A DNA stretch of 64,000 bases from Kordia antarctica (GCF_009901525.1 NZ_CP019288.1:620001-684000); one strand, 5' to 3'; positions 8,375 to 18,270 are shown, counted from the first letter of the stretch. The notes: a model not told the origin generated them from the sequence alone. Made by a program: numbers and translations.

Positions 8375-9687
8375 GACTTTATGTAATATCTTGGGGTAAG
8401 TAATACTGCGGTTGCAAACAAAAACAAGCCTAATATAGCAAAAATAGGTCTATAAATATACAGATGTTCTCCAAATAATAAAGTAACCATCATGGCGAGC
8501 ACTAATCCTTTTAAGGTAATTCCTAAATATTGGAAACGTCTAAAATTCAAACTAAAATAGCTTACCAACCAACGTACGTAGAAAAATAATCCTAACAAAC
8601 CAACTTCATTAATCAACGTTAGATAAATATTATGTGCTGAATTACCAACTAATATAAAGTTGTTAAACCCTGAACCAAAAGGAACTATGTATATATGTTC
8701 TAATAAATAATCAACGTACATCAAGGATAAATTTTTTCGTCCTGCGCCTAAATCTTCATACAATTGCTCTACATCACCTTCTGCAATTAACGATGGATCT
8801 GAAATTTTATTGACAACTCTACCTTCAAAAACATCGGTTACAATAGAAAATACTTCCGGATTGTAGCTAGAAACAATTCCAATGGCAATTCCGACAATGA
8901 TTGACATGTAAATAAATTTTCCCGTAGAACGCACAAAGAAATACAGTAGAAATATTGAAAGTCCTAAATAACTTGTTCGTGAACCGCTTAAACCTAATCC
9001 TAATATTGCAAAGATAATTCCCGAAATTAGGATTAATTTGTTGATTTTCAATTCTTTCTGAATAAATAACCCAATGAATGTAATGACTGAAATCATCATG
9101 ATCATTCCTAATACAATCTTATTTGGTCCTAAAATACCTGAAAAAAATCCTCCGTACGCTTTTCTGTCCAATTCACTCCATAAATACGCTACAATTCCAA
9201 GATGTTGTAATAACACAACTAACGAAGCAATACTAGCCATTATAATATGTAAATACACCAATTGACGTAATATTTTTACATTCCGCATCAGAATCAAGAA
9301 AAATATAAAGGAGAAGTAAAATATCAAGAAATGATACATAAACAAAGTTGTTCGTAAAATCCACGTCAGTCGTTCTGTAATATAACTAATGAAAAACGTG
9401 AAAATCATCATAAACATGCACCATTGGATAAAAATCCATAAGTAATGTGAAAACTTTTCTTGTTTTATAAACCAACCTAAAATGACGCGATTTTGATAGA
9501 ATTGATACATCACCAACATACCGACAAAATCATACAATCGCAACTCGTTATTTCCTGTAATACTATAATTAAATACGGCTACATTGTAAAAATAGGAAAC
9601 CAAAATAACGAATAACGTCAACTTTAGAAATGTAGATTTTCCCAGTGTCGCCAAGCGTTTTTCGATAATTTCCTTTTTTGTAGGCAT
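8371..9687 (-). CDS. O-antigen polymerase/ligase-like membrane protein (Wzy/WaaL superfamily)
   Basis: A 438-aa protein with about eleven hydrophobic segments and a large periplasmic loop at about 275-345. That loop ends in GSGFNNFILVGNSAHNIYLTL (the FGSGFNNF and SAHNIYLTLINEVGLLGLF segments), the signature of the Wzy_C/O-antigen ligase family. It should polymerise lipid-linked repeats or ligate the finished glycan on the periplasmic side. Which of the two cannot be told from sequence. It overlaps the upstream GT4 by one base (TAATG) and the downstream GT2 by 4 nt. Its presence beside a Wzm/Wzt exporter in the same locus is notable, because those exporters normally do not need a polymerase. 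Confidence 0.85.
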   Translation of the reverse strand: MPTKKEIIEKRLATLGKSTFLKLTLFVILVSYFYNVAVFNYSITGNNELRLYDFVGMLVMYQFYQNRVILGWFIKQEKFSHYLWIFIQWCMFMMIFTFFISYITERLTWILRTTLFMYHFLIFYFSFIFFLILMRNVKILRQLVYLHIIMASIASLVVLLQHLGIVAYLWSELDRKAYGGFFSGILGPNKIVLGMIMMISVITFIGLFIQKELKINKLILISGIIFAILGLGLSGSRTSYLGLSIFLLYFFVRSTGKFIYMSIIVGIAIGIVSSYNPEVFSIVTDVFEGRVVNKISDPSLIAEGDVEQLYEDLGAGRKNLSLMYVDYLLEHIYIVPFGSGFNNFILVGNSAHNIYLTLINEVGLLGLFFYVRWLVSYFSLNFRRFQYLGITLKGLVLAMMVTLLFGEHLYIYRPIFAILGLFLFATAVLLTPRYYIKS

Positions 9688-10754
9688 TACAATTCGCTGT
9701 AAAATGTTGTTAATTGTTGAATGATTACTTTTTCTGCAAAACTTTCTTGAATATGTACATGTAATTGTTTCGCTTTCGCGATGCGACCCTGTTCGTTAGC
9801 AATCAAATATTTCAATTTTTCAGTGAACATTTCTGTGTTTTTAGAAGCTACTAAAAATCCTTTCGTTTCGTCGGAAACAACACGTTTACATTCGCCGACA
9901 TCGGTTGCCAATACTGCCAATTCGTGCAATCCGTATTCTAGCAATGCAATTGGCAAACCTTCAGATTGTGAAGATAACACACCAATGTCACATTGCGATA
10001 AAATAGAGGAAACATCTTCCCTACTTCCGTATACAAACACGTTTTTGTTCAATCCGTGATCTTTAATGTATAATTTTATCTTTTTTGAATATTCATCTTC
10101 AAAATCTTTTCCTACTAAATGTAGCGTCCAATCGCTTGGCAGTAAGTTTTTAAAGGCTTCCAGCAACATAAAATGATCTTTCTGCGGACGCAAATTTGCC
10201 AAACAAACAATGCGTTTTCCATCAATTCCATACAATTTTGTGCTTGCTTTTACGCTTTCATTCTTCACAGGAAAATTAGACAAATAGATCACTTTCTTTG
10301 CATGTAAAGTTTGGACTGCCCAATCTTTCAACTGTTGATTCACCGAAATAATTCCGTTCATCCAACGAGAAGCAATCTTCAAAACCAACGACTTACGTTC
10401 GGCTAAAAATTCACTATTTCCATAATGATCGTGCCAAACCATTTTAAACTTCGGATAATACAATCGTACCAAAAACACAATAAAAAACGAAGTCGCATGC
10501 GCATGTACAATTGTGATTTCATTTTCTTTGATAAATGTTGCCAATCGCTTTACTGCCGAAAAATCAAACGTACTTTTCCGATTCAAAAACAAATAACCAA
10601 CTTCATTCGCAATTTGATCCTTCAATAAACCTTCTTTTCGTGTCGCACATAAAAACGAAGCTTCCACTTCTGTCACCAAGGCATTCGCATACGTAACGGC
10701 TAATTTCTCAGCGCCGCCAGCATCTAAAGTGTCTATGACTTGAAGGGTTTTCAT
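9687..10754 (-). CDS. Glycosyltransferase family 4 (GT-B)
   Basis: A 355-aa GT4 enzyme. Its N terminus, LQVIDTLDAGGAEKLAVTYA, is the acceptor-domain glycine-rich motif of this family. The C-terminal domain has RIVCLANLRPQKDH and SSQSEGLPIALLEYGLHELAVLATDVG, with the usual Glu pair (here E and E flanking SEGLPIALLEYG). It is cytoplasmic with no membrane segment. An octamer array (10761-10808) and a dispersed repeat lie directly upstream, separating it from the exostosin gene by 182 nt. This is the first real break in the operon downstream of NeuB, so internal transcription may start here. Confidence 0.9.
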   Translation of the reverse strand: MKTLQVIDTLDAGGAEKLAVTYANALVTEVEASFLCATRKEGLLKDQIANEVGYLFLNRKSTFDFSAVKRLATFIKENEITIVHAHATSFFIVFLVRLYYPKFKMVWHDHYGNSEFLAERKSLVLKIASRWMNGIISVNQQLKDWAVQTLHAKKVIYLSNFPVKNESVKASTKLYGIDGKRIVCLANLRPQKDHFMLLEAFKNLLPSDWTLHLVGKDFEDEYSKKIKLYIKDHGLNKNVFVYGSREDVSSILSQCDIGVLSSQSEGLPIALLEYGLHELAVLATDVGECKRVVSDETKGFLVASKNTEMFTEKLKYLIANEQGRIAKAKQLHVHIQESFAEKVIIQQLTTFYSEL

Positions 10755-10760
10755 TTATAG

Positions 10761-10808
10761 TTTATGTGTTTATGTGTTTATGTGTTTATGTGTTTATGTG
10801 TTTATGTG
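10761..10808. repeat. Octamer tandem array, six copies of TTTATGTG
   Basis: Six perfect copies of TTTATGTG lie directly upstream of the GT4 gene starting at 10754. The 23 bases after the array (10809-10831) are identical to the 23 bases after a similar TTCATGTG array at 50025-50064. Perfect short arrays can change length by slippage. No coding sequence is seen in 10755-10936. Confidence 0.9.
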
Positions 10809-10870
10809 AAATTACTTTTTAATTTAAAATTCAACATTTAGCATTCATAATTTAAAATTTACAAAAACCG

Positions 10871-10914
10871 TCAGTTCGAGTGAATTTGTGAAACAAATTG
10901 GTATCGAGAACCGC
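10871..10914. repeat. Dispersed imperfect palindrome, copy 1
   Basis: A 44-bp element beginning TCAGTTCGAGTGAATTTG and ending GGTATCGAGAACCGCT. Its two halves are imperfectly complementary (GTTC...GAAC ends, ATTTG/CAAAT centre). A second copy is at 23313-23357. It is intergenic and of unknown function. Confidence 0.75.
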
Positions 10915-10936
10915 TTTCAAATTTAACATTTAGCAT

Positions 10937-11986
10937 TTATAATTCAGCATTTCTTATAAGATCATGAATCCGAGCAAAGAACGTCGTCAACGTTAAATAT
11001 TCTTCCCATAACTTTCTATTTTCTTTTTGAATGTGTTCAAATTGCTCTTGAGTTAAATTTTGATGAAATTCCAACAATCGCTGTTCCATTTCGTGTTCCT
11101 TTCCTTGCGGAATGCGAATGCAATGTTGTGTCCAATCAATGATTCCTTCTAGTGGCAACAAACAATCAGTATCAATCAACACAGGAATTCTTCCCATAGC
11201 CAACGTTTGATAAAAACGAACTGAAAAATTTCCTGCGCCACGCAAATTGAAAATATAATCGGAATCGTTTATATTTTCATAAAACTCATACGTAGTCCTA
11301 TCTACGGAACGATTTTTTCGTACGCCAGCTCGATATCGTTGTCTGTAAACAATTTTCGTTTCAATCTTTGTATTTTTCTCTAATCGCTTCAAATATTTAT
11401 AGCGCATAAACGGCGCGGCAAACCATTGTTGCGGTTCGTTAAGCGTTTTTCCTAAATGAAATTTTAAATTTCGATAGATGATTAATCCGATATCTTTTGC
11501 GACTTTCAACAAATTTGGCGTTGCTTGCCCAACAAAACCGATCACAGGTTTTTCATCTTTTATACGAACTTGATGCGTTGATTTCTCCATATAATGAACC
11601 AATGGATCTTTAAAAAAAGCAGGAAACGCAATCTGATTAGGTAACTTTTTACTTTTATAACCACTATTTCTAAAAACGTATACATCTTTATTTGTAGGCA
11701 TCACGCCTTCATCTCCAGAAACGTAACTTAATACTTTTAAATTATTCGTATGACAGTCATTTACAAAACGTTCTGCCTCTGATTGCAAGTTATTATTTAA
11801 GTAATAATTCCATGAAAATGGTAAAAAAGCAACTTCGGCTTCCTCAATAGAATCAACTAATTGATAATAATTTTTCACTTCCGTAAACTCGTTTCGTTCA
11901 TCAAATAGCAATGCATAAATCAATGGAAACTTCTCTCCAATGGAATGTGTTTTTATAAAATTTGTATCTGTGTAAACGTTGAGCAT
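10937..11986 (-). CDS. Exostosin-like glycosyltransferase (GT47)
   Basis: A 349-aa protein. The C-terminal half carries the exostosin-domain pattern: FNLRGAGNFSVRFYQTLAMG, then RIPVLIDTDCLLPLEG and the acidic and Trp residues after it. Exostosin-family bacterial enzymes are GT-B-fold transferases found in capsule loci. The animal members build heparan sulfate, but the linkage made here is unknown. The N-terminal part has a YVSGDEGV turn and no signal peptide. The gene abuts the upstream GT4 (stop at 11987, start at 11986). Just downstream are the octamer array and repeat that separate it from the next GT4. Confidence 0.85.
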   Translation of the reverse strand: MLNVYTDTNFIKTHSIGEKFPLIYALLFDERNEFTEVKNYYQLVDSIEEAEVAFLPFSWNYYLNNNLQSEAERFVNDCHTNNLKVLSYVSGDEGVMPTNKDVYVFRNSGYKSKKLPNQIAFPAFFKDPLVHYMEKSTHQVRIKDEKPVIGFVGQATPNLLKVAKDIGLIIYRNLKFHLGKTLNEPQQWFAAPFMRYKYLKRLEKNTKIETKIVYRQRYRAGVRKNRSVDRTTYEFYENINDSDYIFNLRGAGNFSVRFYQTLAMGRIPVLIDTDCLLPLEGIIDWTQHCIRIPQGKEHEMEQRLLEFHQNLTQEQFEHIQKENRKLWEEYLTLTTFFARIHDLIRNAEL

Positions 11987-13102
11987 TTATAACAATGATT
12001 TTAGTTCTTCTTCAAAAGTATCCAATGTATACACGCGACTCCACGCAATTGCACTTTCAACTTTTTGTTGATATTTTTCTTCCGATTGCAACACATTTTC
12101 AATTTCTGCAACTGCGCTTTCCACCGTTGGTTCAATCAAAATTCCGCGATTTCCTTCGTCCAACATATATGGAATACACGAAATTTTGGTTACAATTGGC
12201 AAACTTCCCCAAAACATGGCTTCTGCAACCACTTTTGGCCAACCTTCCGATTTTGATGGCAAAATCGTAAAATGAGCCGTTTTATGAACTTCTTTAATAG
12301 ATTCGGCAACTACATTTCCGTGCAATGTAATGTATTCTTGTAATTTATTTTTTTCTATATAGCTTTCCAATTCGTTTCGCATCGCGCCATCGCCATAAAT
12401 GTCCAATCGTACATTATAAGTACGTTTTTTCAGTTCAGAAATGGTTTGAACCGCCAATAATGGACGTTTTCCTTTTGATAACGAACCGACAAAACTAAAC
12501 TTTACAATTCCATCAAATTTACGAATAGAAACCGCTTCTTTGTCAGTATTTCTGTAGGTTGCCGTAAAAAATGATTTGATATTTTTTGTTTGATTCTTCC
12601 AATTACCATACACTAAAACGCTCATATTTTTAGTCAAAAATGTAGTTGATAAAATTCGTTTTTGCAACCGATAACTCAAAGGTTGTTTACTATTTGGATC
12701 CCAATTTCCTGCGTATTTCGCCGTTTTTGTCTTCGATGGAAAGAAAATTTGTGCCACACAACCAAGCAAACCAATATTTCCAGGACAACGCAAATGAATA
12801 TGATTTGCTTTTCGCATAGCACCAATAATTCTAAAAAATATAATTGGCAACACCAAAAGCGTCTTCAAGCTAGACTTGATACTTAACAAGTTAAAAGCAG
12901 GAATTGGTCTAAAATCAATTTGATCGTGTTCATAGGCAATATCTATTGGGCGAATTTCTTTGTTTGGCAATAATGGCGCAACAATTGTGACATTATCCAC
13001 GTACTTTAACCACAAGTTCATTTCCTTCACATACGGCGCGTATGCAAAGAATTCTGCCTTTTTTTTGGCATGTAACACATGTGTAATAATTAAAAAATTC
13101 AT
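11987..13102 (-). CDS. Glycosyltransferase family 4 (GT-B)
   Basis: A 371-aa GT4 enzyme starting at the ATG at 13102. A longer frame begins at 13126 but would overlap the FkbM gene, whose stop ends 1 nt before the chosen start. The N terminus is MNFLIITHVLHAKKKAEFFA. The C-terminal donor domain has KFSFVGSLSKGKRPLLA, LDIYGDGAMRNELE and LPSKSEGWPKVVAEAMFWG, the standard GT4 motifs. No membrane segment. It is coupled to the FkbM methyltransferase upstream and the exostosin gene downstream. Specificity unknown. Confidence 0.9.
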   Translation of the reverse strand: MNFLIITHVLHAKKKAEFFAYAPYVKEMNLWLKYVDNVTIVAPLLPNKEIRPIDIAYEHDQIDFRPIPAFNLLSIKSSLKTLLVLPIIFFRIIGAMRKANHIHLRCPGNIGLLGCVAQIFFPSKTKTAKYAGNWDPNSKQPLSYRLQKRILSTTFLTKNMSVLVYGNWKNQTKNIKSFFTATYRNTDKEAVSIRKFDGIVKFSFVGSLSKGKRPLLAVQTISELKKRTYNVRLDIYGDGAMRNELESYIEKNKLQEYITLHGNVVAESIKEVHKTAHFTILPSKSEGWPKVVAEAMFWGSLPIVTKISCIPYMLDEGNRGILIEPTVESAVAEIENVLQSEEKYQQKVESAIAWSRVYTLDTFEEELKSLL

Positions 13103-13103
13103 G

Positions 13104-13883
13104 TTAGGCAACGCTATTTCCTGCAAAGGTTATGACTTCTCCATCTTTATAAAAAACCGTTTTGTACGGATAGTTTTTTGCGGCAAAGAAAGCTTCAACT
13201 TTCTTATAAGTTTGTTCTTCATTAACCCAATGATAACTTGCGATGGCAAAGTTTGGTTTAAATTTTTCTAAAACGTCAACCAATCCATCCATAGCTTCAA
13301 TTTCTGCACCTTCAATGTCCATTTTGACAAAATCTAAACGCGCTAATTGTTCACGTTTTTGGAAACTATCAATTGTAATGGCATCTTTTAAAATAGCTTT
13401 GGCATTTTCGGGTTTGTAATGAATTGAGGAAGAAACAGTTCCTGCTTCAAAAAACTCTAATTTTGTGTTTTCATTCCAAATCAATTCTTCTTGAATCTGA
13501 ATATTTTCTACATCAGTATTTAATGCCATATTCGCTTCCATTTCAACAATATTAATCTTGTCAGGTTCAAAAGCATATACTTTTCCTGCGGAACCAACTT
13601 TTTTTCCATAATAAATTGATAAATACGCATGATTTGCGCCTGCATCTATAACAATATCATCTTTTTTTACGGTGTAAAACGTCTCGTATCTATTGATATC
13701 CTTTACAACATAATACATCGGAAGTTTTGTGACAACTTCAATTTTGCCAAAAAACGTTGTTGAATACGCATCGTTTTTTCGTTTGAATTTCTCCTTTCGG
13801 ATGCAATTGAAATACACTTCTTTGAGTGCTTCTTTCAATCCTTTAGATGGCAATATTTTATATATTTTTTTGAGTAAACTCAT
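13104..13883 (-). CDS. FkbM family methyltransferase
   Basis: A 259-aa class I SAM-dependent O-methyltransferase of the FkbM family. Motif I is VIDAGANHAYLSIYYGKK, followed by YAFEPDKINI, and the family hallmark FVKMDIEGAEIEAMDG is in the second half. I choose the ATG at 13883, which overlaps the stop of the upstream GT2 (ATGA). The longer frame from 13922 would run 43 nt into that gene. It probably methylates a sugar hydroxyl of the nascent glycan. A second, distinct FkbM gene sits at 14890-15732. Confidence 0.9.
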   Translation of the reverse strand: MSLLKKIYKILPSKGLKEALKEVYFNCIRKEKFKRKNDAYSTTFFGKIEVVTKLPMYYVVKDINRYETFYTVKKDDIVIDAGANHAYLSIYYGKKVGSAGKVYAFEPDKINIVEMEANMALNTDVENIQIQEELIWNENTKLEFFEAGTVSSSIHYKPENAKAILKDAITIDSFQKREQLARLDFVKMDIEGAEIEAMDGLVDVLEKFKPNFAIASYHWVNEEQTYKKVEAFFAAKNYPYKTVFYKDGEVITFAGNSVA

Positions 13884-14881
13884 CGTATTATTTGAGGTTT
13901 TTGGAACCATAATTGAAACCACGCAACTATTCTACCAATAGCTTCTGTAAATGCTTCCATTTTATTTGGCTGGGTAAATATATTTGTTAATCTGAGAAAC
14001 GCCAAGAACAAAGTGGTTACATTCCATTTTATTCGTGCTTTTAGTGTCGGATTCGGATATTTTACACGCCAAACGTACCAACCATTTTTGACAACCATTT
14101 TACCGTAACTATATTGATTTGGACGACCAGAAGCATTATGGTGATGTTCTAATTGCGCCGAAGTGTTCACATATAACGCTCCAAATTTGGACGCACGTAA
14201 CGTAAAATCAGTGTCTTCGTATAAACCGTAACCATCAAAATACGTTGAAAAATTAATCGTTTCGAAAACACTTTTTTTGAATGATGAAACGCCGCCCATA
14301 AAGACTTCCACAGGATATGTCTTTCCAGATGGCGGCAAAAATCCGACAGCTCTTCCATGTGCAAATGTTGGCATAATACACGGTTTTGTATCATCTAATA
14401 ATCCAAATTTTTTGCGCAATCGGAAACGTAAAGATTCTTTTCGAAACCAACCATCATATTGAAATGATTTCGAAGTTGGTTGGTTATCATCTGAGATTTT
14501 TGTCCAAACAATTTCATTCGTAATATAACCGCCAACGCCTAAAGCATTCGGATGGATTTTATAGGTTTTGATTAAATTTTCAAAATACGTTTTATCTAAA
14601 ATAGTATCATCATCCAAAAAACATACAATTTCGCTCGTTTCAGCAACATTTCTGATTCCGAAGTTGCGCTGTTTCGTCAAACCTCTTTCAGAATCTTCTA
14701 CTTTAAAATAGATTAGATTTTTGAATGAATGCTGCTGCAATAGTTGATCAGTTTCATCATTTGTAGAACCATCGACAATCAAAATTTCATCAGGATACAA
14801 ATTTTGTTCCGTAACCGATTGCAAGAGTGTTTGCAATGGTTTCGGGCGCATGTATGTACAAATGATGAGACTGAATTTCAT
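13880..14881 (-). CDS. Glycosyltransferase family 2 (GT-A)
   Basis: A 333-aa GT2 enzyme. It opens FSLIICTYMRPKPLQTLLQS and has EILIVDGSTNDET near residue 32 and the metal-binding VCFLDDDTILD near residue 86. YEDTDFTLRASKFG near 220 is the acceptor-side acidic motif. No clear membrane segment apart from a weak hydrophobic stretch near 300. It should add one sugar from a nucleotide donor. It starts 8 nt after the FkbM gene at 14890 and overlaps the next FkbM gene by 4 nt. Confidence 0.9.
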   Translation of the reverse strand: MKFSLIICTYMRPKPLQTLLQSVTEQNLYPDEILIVDGSTNDETDQLLQQHSFKNLIYFKVEDSERGLTKQRNFGIRNVAETSEIVCFLDDDTILDKTYFENLIKTYKIHPNALGVGGYITNEIVWTKISDDNQPTSKSFQYDGWFRKESLRFRLRKKFGLLDDTKPCIMPTFAHGRAVGFLPPSGKTYPVEVFMGGVSSFKKSVFETINFSTYFDGYGLYEDTDFTLRASKFGALYVNTSAQLEHHHNASGRPNQYSYGKMVVKNGWYVWRVKYPNPTLKARIKWNVTTLFLAFLRLTNIFTQPNKMEAFTEAIGRIVAWFQLWFQKPQIIR

Positions 14882-14889
14882 GTTTAGTT

Positions 14890-15732
14890 TTACGATCTAA
14901 TGAATATAGTGTTGAATTTATCAGTACGAAATGTGGTTTCTAGTGTGATTTCTTTTTTTTCAACATCATACGAAAGTGGTTTGAATCCGTAAGAAGTTAC
15001 AAAATCGAATACTTTTTGATCTGATATTCCGAATTTATCGCCAGAATTATTGAATTCTAATAATATATACTTTAACGATTCTTTTTGTAAAGTTTCCATT
15101 GCGCCTTTTAAAACATAATATTCAAAGCCTTCCACGTCAATTTTTAAGAATGTTGGTTGCTCGTTTTTTAATACTTCATCCAATTTTTGAATAGGAATCG
15201 AAATTGTCGGAACATCTTCATTTTCAAGCGCTACTCTATTCATGACATCGTAGCCTTTTGTAAATTTTAGTTCGCCTTTTTCTTCGCCCAAACCAATATT
15301 TAAACAGTTTACTTTTTCTTCTAAATTATTTAAAGCTACATTTTTTAATAGCTTTTCATACGTATTCGGAATTGGCTCAATCGCAATTGTTCTTGCTTTG
15401 GAAACACCTGAAGCTAATAACGTAAAATGTCCCACATTTGCGCCAATATCTACAAAAAGATCATTCTCATGTAAATGATTAATCAAAAACATAGAATCCT
15501 CGTAATCAGCGAGTTTTATGTAAATATTAGATACGATTCCTGCGTCACCTTTTCTAGCAAAGAATTTTAAACCGTGAATCCAATTGTAAATTCTTGTCTT
15601 AGGTTTTATAGTTTGAATCGCATTAAATTTTATATATCGAAATAATGCGCCATTGCCATTTCCGTTCATTAATGGATGACTTTGGAACTTTTTACGCCGT
15701 TTTTTAAGCTTTTTGAGTACTTTTTTAATCAT
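14890..15732 (-). CDS. FkbM family methyltransferase
   Basis: A 280-aa FkbM-type O-methyltransferase. It has FVDIGANVGHFTLLASG (motif I, about residues 93-109), AIEPIPNTYEKL and the hallmark FLKIDVEGFEYYVLKG at about 195-210. The N terminus is strongly basic (KKVLKKLKKRRKKF), which may hold it at the membrane surface. The start overlaps the upstream GT4 by 8 nt. Two FkbM enzymes flanking one GT2 suggests at least two methylated positions in the product. Confidence 0.9.
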   Translation of the reverse strand: MIKKVLKKLKKRRKKFQSHPLMNGNGNGALFRYIKFNAIQTIKPKTRIYNWIHGLKFFARKGDAGIVSNIYIKLADYEDSMFLINHLHENDLFVDIGANVGHFTLLASGVSKARTIAIEPIPNTYEKLLKNVALNNLEEKVNCLNIGLGEEKGELKFTKGYDVMNRVALENEDVPTISIPIQKLDEVLKNEQPTFLKIDVEGFEYYVLKGAMETLQKESLKYILLEFNNSGDKFGISDQKVFDFVTSYGFKPLSYDVEKKEITLETTFRTDKFNTIFIRS

Positions 15733-16870
15733 TCTTTGAAATTAGTGATGTGTACACTTTTATATTTTGCGTTGCAATTTCTGTAATATTGAATCTTTTA
15801 AGAGCTTCTTTTCGGGCATTTTTTGCCATTGTTGAAGCTAATTTTTCATCTGTCAACAAAATATTTATTTTTTTAGCAAATTCTTGATGTGATTTTGGAT
15901 TCGCCAAAAAACCAGTTTCTCCATCAACTACAATTTCATGCGCCCAAGGATAATCAGTATTTACGAATGGTTTTTCTAACGCCATTGCTTCAATCGTAAC
16001 CATTCCGAACGATTCTGCCAACGAAGGAAAAACGCAAACACTTGCTTCGTTAATCAATTCCTTCATTTTGTCATAATTGACTGTTCCGATATAATTTACT
16101 TTTGCTAACGCTTTTTTCGATACTTTTTCTTGAAATAGTTCCCAAGTAGAACGCTGTTCTGTTGCGTCAATTGCATCATTTCCAACCAATAACAAGCTAC
16201 AATTTTTGTTTTTTTGAATCAATTTATTGAAAATATACGCCAACTCGAAGATTCCTTTTTTACGAATTAGAGTTCCAAAATATAACACAACTCCTTCTTT
16301 TCGTTTTGAAATTTCTGGCTGGAAATCATCTACATAAATTCCATTTGGAATAACTGTAATCTGTTTACTTTCAAAGAATAACGCGTTTGTTTTTTCTGCT
16401 ACAAACTGACTTACCGCAATGATTTTGTCTGCTTTTTGAAATGCATTTTTTTCACGATTGAAATTTGCTTTTTTGATTTCTCGATCTTCTAAATGACAGA
16501 AAAATGTATCACTACCGTGCAATCGCATCACTTGCGGAATGTTAAAATTCATATTTGCTGAAATTCCTGTCCAATCTACAACTTCCAACACATCGATTTT
16601 ATCTTTCTTGATGATTTTGTTGATGTATTTTTCTATGATTCCTTCGTTGAGTTTCCATGTCAACAAAGGATATTTGCGCAGTTTTATTTTATGAATTGTA
16701 ATTTCTCCATCTTGAAATACTTCTTCAATATCTTGAAAATATGTAAAAATAGTGATCTTTATTTCGTTGTCAATCAACGCTTTGATTAAGTTTTGAGTAC
16801 TCGTTCCTATTCCCGCTGATTTCGGAAGTTTTTCGTGTGGATATTCGGGAAGTAGGAAACCAATATGCAT
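15725..16870 (-). CDS. Glycosyltransferase family 4 (GT-B)
   Basis: A 381-aa GT4 enzyme. The acceptor domain has PEYPHEKLPKSAGIGTSTQNL, the glycine-rich loop near the N terminus, and VDWTGISANMNF. The donor domain has VVLYFGTLIRKKGIFELA, LLLVGNDAIDATEQ and VFPSLAESFGMVTIEAMALE. It overlaps the preceding gene by one base (TAATG) and the following FkbM gene by 8 nt. Cytoplasmic. Donor unknown. Confidence 0.92.
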   Translation of the reverse strand: MHIGFLLPEYPHEKLPKSAGIGTSTQNLIKALIDNEIKITIFTYFQDIEEVFQDGEITIHKIKLRKYPLLTWKLNEGIIEKYINKIIKKDKIDVLEVVDWTGISANMNFNIPQVMRLHGSDTFFCHLEDREIKKANFNREKNAFQKADKIIAVSQFVAEKTNALFFESKQITVIPNGIYVDDFQPEISKRKEGVVLYFGTLIRKKGIFELAYIFNKLIQKNKNCSLLLVGNDAIDATEQRSTWELFQEKVSKKALAKVNYIGTVNYDKMKELINEASVCVFPSLAESFGMVTIEAMALEKPFVNTDYPWAHEIVVDGETGFLANPKSHQEFAKKINILLTDEKLASTMAKNARKEALKRFNITEIATQNIKVYTSLISKND

Positions 16871-18270
16871 TAATTCAGTAGCTTTTTAATGGCAGTATGC
16901 ATGCATTCTTTCACATTTTCTAATGGATATTGCGCAATACTTTCTGCCCATTTCTGTCGTTCATCACGATTTTGTTGTTCTAAGGTATCAAATTCTTGTA
17001 AAATTTGTGTCAAATCCTTTGCAGATCGTACCATATGAACCGCTTTTTTGTGTGTATCAAATGTTTTGAAATGTACAAAATTATACAAACGATCTATATC
17101 AAAATCTTTGTGTCCGTTTGCTTGTTCATAATAACAATAATATGCTGTTTTTCCGAGTAAAATCGCGTCAAGCGCCATTGTAGAACCTATATTGAAAATC
17201 GCGCTACTGTAATATAATGTACTGTATAAAACGCCAATATTCGAATTTACCTTGTAACTTTCTGGCAACGGATTTTCATCGTGATTCCATGTTGGAATGA
17301 CTTCCGTAATGACATCTTTATAGTGTTGTAAAATAGGAATAAAACCTTCATTGTAATCTGCTGGATTTACGCGCAAAACCACATGAAATTTTTCTGTATT
17401 AATTTGATTATGAGATTTTACCGCTTCCGCTAGATCTTTTAAATATAACGGATCGTCCATTCCGATTGAGGTGAAATTTCCCGAAAAACAGAGTAATTTT
17501 TTGCCTTTTGGTATGTTGTATGCTTTGTAAAATAACTCTTTTGGAATCAAATATTCAGGTTTCGTATAACATACAAATTGCGGTGTTCCTGTAATTGTAA
17601 TATTATTTTTCTTTATCTCATTTGGATAATATTGCTGTATTTCGGCTTTCATATAATCGCTCCAAACAAAATAATGATCGGCTTTTAGCATTTTATTTCC
17701 TTTCGGAAGATTATCCCAAGAATGTATAAAACTTATAACTGGAATTTCCAAGTCACGCGCCGCTAATACTGGCGCAAGCGATAAACTTGATACTTGATGT
17801 GAACAATACATTCCATCAGGCTTTTCAGTTTTTAAATACGCGAAACAGTCTTTGTAATATTGAGAAGTTCGGGTTTGTTTGAAAAAAGTATCTTCTAACT
17901 TCTGAATTCCTTTTTTAGAAGCGTAAAATTTTGATAATAAGTTAATTAAACCAAATTTCAACTTCTTTTTGAAATTGCTCTTTCCTGGTGAGACTCTATA
18001 TAATAAATGATTTTTTTTTGCTTGAACTTTATCATTATAACGTAAAGTTGCTTTTGCTTTTAGATAGCGTAAAAAGTCCGTTTTCCCATTGTAATCAAAG
18101 CTTGGCAGTTGTTTTGTTTTAATAGAATTTGGTAATTTTTCCAGTGCTGACGATTTCACTTGGTGCCAAACCAACATGTCAAATTCTTGTGGAATGTCAA
18201 AGAAATCACTTGCATAATGATTTTCAAAACTTTGATATCCAACAAATATGGAAATTATCTTTTTTCGCAT
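16870..18270 (-). CDS. GT-B fold glycosyltransferase-like protein
   Basis: A 466-aa cytoplasmic protein. Motifs resemble GT-B enzymes of the capsule and CDP-glycerol glycerophosphotransferase type: VISFIHSWDNLPKGN near residue 180, HYFVWSDYMKAEIQQYYP, ITGTPQF near 230, KLLCFSGNFTSIGMDDPLYL near 265, and NIGSTMALDAILLGKTAYY near 375, which looks like the phosphate-binding loop. The segment FKKKLKFGLINLLSKF may contact the membrane. The transferred group (sugar or polyol phosphate) cannot be told. It overlaps the upstream asparagine-synthetase-like gene by 16 nt and the downstream GT4 by 1 nt. Confidence 0.7.
   Translation of the reverse strand: MRKKIISIFVGYQSFENHYASDFFDIPQEFDMLVWHQVKSSALEKLPNSIKTKQLPSFDYNGKTDFLRYLKAKATLRYNDKVQAKKNHLLYRVSPGKSNFKKKLKFGLINLLSKFYASKKGIQKLEDTFFKQTRTSQYYKDCFAYLKTEKPDGMYCSHQVSSLSLAPVLAARDLEIPVISFIHSWDNLPKGNKMLKADHYFVWSDYMKAEIQQYYPNEIKKNNITITGTPQFVCYTKPEYLIPKELFYKAYNIPKGKKLLCFSGNFTSIGMDDPLYLKDLAEAVKSHNQINTEKFHVVLRVNPADYNEGFIPILQHYKDVITEVIPTWNHDENPLPESYKVNSNIGVLYSTLYYSSAIFNIGSTMALDAILLGKTAYYCYYEQANGHKDFDIDRLYNFVHFKTFDTHKKAVHMVRSAKDLTQILQEFDTLEQQNRDERQKWAESIAQYPLENVKECMHTAIKKLLN

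Noticed and set aside
13884-13922. Longer N terminus for the FkbM gene at 13104
   Set aside because: It would overlap the upstream GT2 by 43 nt. The ATG at 13883 overlaps the stop in ATGA form, like many neighbours.
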